DNA of 64,000 nt from Candidatus Coatesiibacteriota bacterium (lineage in GTDB: Bacteria > JAFGND01). The stretch is taken from positions 1 through 64,000 of the forward strand of contig JAFGND010000055.1 in NCBI GenBank assembly GCA_016927185.1. The letters run 5' to 3'. The notes under the pieces are model-generated. The model saw nothing but the letters and a program-made list of their open reading frames with translations, was not told the DNA's origin and made no database searches. Below are positions 62,976-64,000 of the stretch, piece after piece. Each line of letters starts with the position of its first letter. Within the stretch, counting starts at the first letter, position 1. The translations under genes were made by a program, and so were the position numbers.

Positions 62976-63757
62976 TGTCAGAAGCTATTGTGAAACTGGA
63001 TAATGTATTTGTCAAATATAGCAGTATAATAGCTTTAGAGAATGTTACACTAGAGATTGAGGAAGGCAGTTTTTGTACAGTGATAGGACCAAATGGAAGT
63101 GGCAAAACTACTTTGTTAAAATGTATCATAGGCATAACAAAACCATCAAGCGGTACAATTAAGGTTTTTGGAATAGAGGCAACTAAACTGGGCAAGAAAA
63201 GACTTGATATTGGATATGTCTCACAGAGTATAAACATTGATTTTAACGTTCCCATAAGCGTTTTCGATTTTGTCTTGATGGGCAGATATTCTCACATTGG
63301 GATGTTCAGGTATCCACTAAAAGAAGATAAAAATAAGGTTATAGAAGCAATGGAGATGGTAGAAATAAAAGATCTTGCAAACAGAAAGCTTATTGCCCTA
63401 TCAGGAGGACAGAAACAAAGAGCATTTCTTGCACGGGCACTAGTAAATAATCCCAGATTGCTCTTGCTTGATGAACCTACTACTGGAGTAGATACAAAAT
63501 CGACAGACAACTTCTATATGTTGCTGAAATCATTGCATAATAACGGAATAACAATAATTCTTGTTTCTCATGATATTGGGGTAGTTGCATCATTTTCGAA
63601 AAAAGTGGTTTGTCTTAATAATTATCTTGTGGCTCATGATGTTCCAGAAAAAGTAATGAATGAAAGCGATTTGCAAACTATGTATGGCAAGGAAGCTTCT
63701 TTTTTCCATCATCATGACGTAACACCTCACATAGTGGTCAGAAAGCACGATGATTGA
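62975..63757 (+). CDS. znuC: Metal ABC transporter ATPase
   Basis: Seen: Walker A GPNGSGKTT (about 35-43), Q-loop, signature LSGGQKQR, Walker B LLLLDEPTTG, and the switch His in VSHD. C-terminal VPEKVMNESDLQTMYG and HHHD are typical of zinc/manganese ATPases. 260 residues. It overlaps znuA by 1 nt and the permease gene by 8 nt. Confidence 0.92.
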   Translation: MSEAIVKLDNVFVKYSSIIALENVTLEIEEGSFCTVIGPNGSGKTTLLKCIIGITKPSSGTIKVFGIEATKLGKKRLDIGYVSQSINIDFNVPISVFDFVLMGRYSHIGMFRYPLKEDKNKVIEAMEMVEIKDLANRKLIALSGGQKQRAFLARALVNNPRLLLLDEPTTGVDTKSTDNFYMLLKSLHNNGITIILVSHDIGVVASFSKKVVCLNNYLVAHDVPEKVMNESDLQTMYGKEASFFHHHDVTPHIVVRKHDD

Positions 63758-64000
63758 TATACTGACTTATCCATTTATGCAAAGAGCATTTATATCAGGA
63801 ACAATTATTGGTTTGCTTTGCTCAATAATTGGTATATATATAGTAATGAGAGGATTATCATTTATTGGTGCAGGAATATCTCATGCTTCTTTTGGAGGGG
63901 TTGCATTAGGATTTCTACTGAAAATAAATCCCATTATAACAGCAGCAATTTTCTGTATATTAACTGCATGGGGAATTACGATAGTAAGCGGAAAGGAGAA
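63750..64000 (+). CDS. znuB: Metal ABC transporter permease, cut by window end
   Basis: Seen: ATG at 63750 overlapping the znuC stop; the 83 codons present encode FMQRAFISGTIIGLLCSIIG, then YIVMRGLSFIGAGISHASFGG, the conserved start of ABC-3 (ZnuB/TroC) permeases, with hydrophobic helices. The rest lies beyond position 64000. Confidence 0.9.
   Translation, partial: MIDILTYPFMQRAFISGTIIGLLCSIIGIYIVMRGLSFIGAGISHASFGGVALGFLLKINPIITAAIFCILTAWGITIVSGKE

Overview
The window is AT-rich bacterial chromosome from a Gram-negative organism. Arginine is mostly AGA/AGG, ATA is common, and TGA is used as an ordinary stop. An LptF/G-type permease, an Omp85-type barrel, a second plug-and-barrel outer-membrane protein and an O-antigen-ligase-type enzyme all indicate an LPS-bearing outer membrane. 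Three secreted proteins end in a type IX secretion (T9SS) type-A sorting domain, and DUF5683 and YwqK/MORN proteins are present. This mix suggests the FCB superphylum or a neighbouring uncultured lineage (Cloacimonadota or WOR-3-like). No rRNA, tRNA, CRISPR array, IS element, plasmid or prophage was recognised. The region looks like core chromosome with about 56 genes packed in short alternating operons.

Layout. 0.1-6 kb (+): Tat-signal DUF362 protein, M1 aminopeptidase, O-antigen ligase/TPR protein. 10.9-6 kb (-): ABC-F ATPase, nucleoside phosphorylase-like protein, DUF4405 protein, CDP-paratose epimerase-like protein, rlmH, kptA. 13.7-11 kb (-): larC-larE-larB for the nickel-pincer cofactor, without larA. 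13.8-15.3 kb (+): coiled-coil membrane protein and an RRM protein. 17-15.3 kb (-): carbamoyltransferase 1. 17.2-19 kb (+): orphan DNA methyltransferase and MORN-repeat protein. 21.9-19 kb (-): cdd, DUF5683, glycosyltransferase, upp. 22-23.8 kb (+): unknown protein with ACT-like domains. 30.9-23.8 kb (-): nadA, LptF/G, degenerate PP2C, carbamoyltransferase 2, mnmA, unknown.

31-36.2 kb (+): propeller protein with sorting domain, GcvH-like carrier, HEAT protein, Xer recombinase. 42.1-36.2 kb (-): a three-subunit flavin/Fe-S oxidoreductase plus a TPR-like membrane protein. 42.3-46 kb (+): nucleotidyltransferase-fold protein and a membrane spermidine-synthase-like protein. 49.5-46 kb (-): pentapeptide-like protein, unknown, ligA, dtd. 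49.7-50.2 kb (+): lipoprotein. 56.4-50.2 kb (-): DHH phosphoesterase, FAD-like protein, plug-barrel protein, nth, Omp85. 56.5-57.3 kb (+): coaX. 61.6-57.3 kb (-): hydrolase lipoprotein, DUF3795, MscS, GNAT. 62-64 kb (+): znuA-znuC-znuB, cut by the window end.

Most of the content is housekeeping: tRNA and rRNA modification, NAD and CoA synthesis, pyrimidine salvage, repair, envelope. The parts least explained by known systems are the Fe-S/flavin complex, the ACT-like protein, the PP2C/carbamoyltransferase operon, the nucleotidyltransferase/spermidine-synthase-like pair, and the FAD-like/plug-barrel pair. At the DNA level, genes lie in overlapping operons. Convergent genes often share or abut stop codons, and several genes without a clear Shine-Dalgarno site have a TTGAC box 35-38 nt before the start codon.
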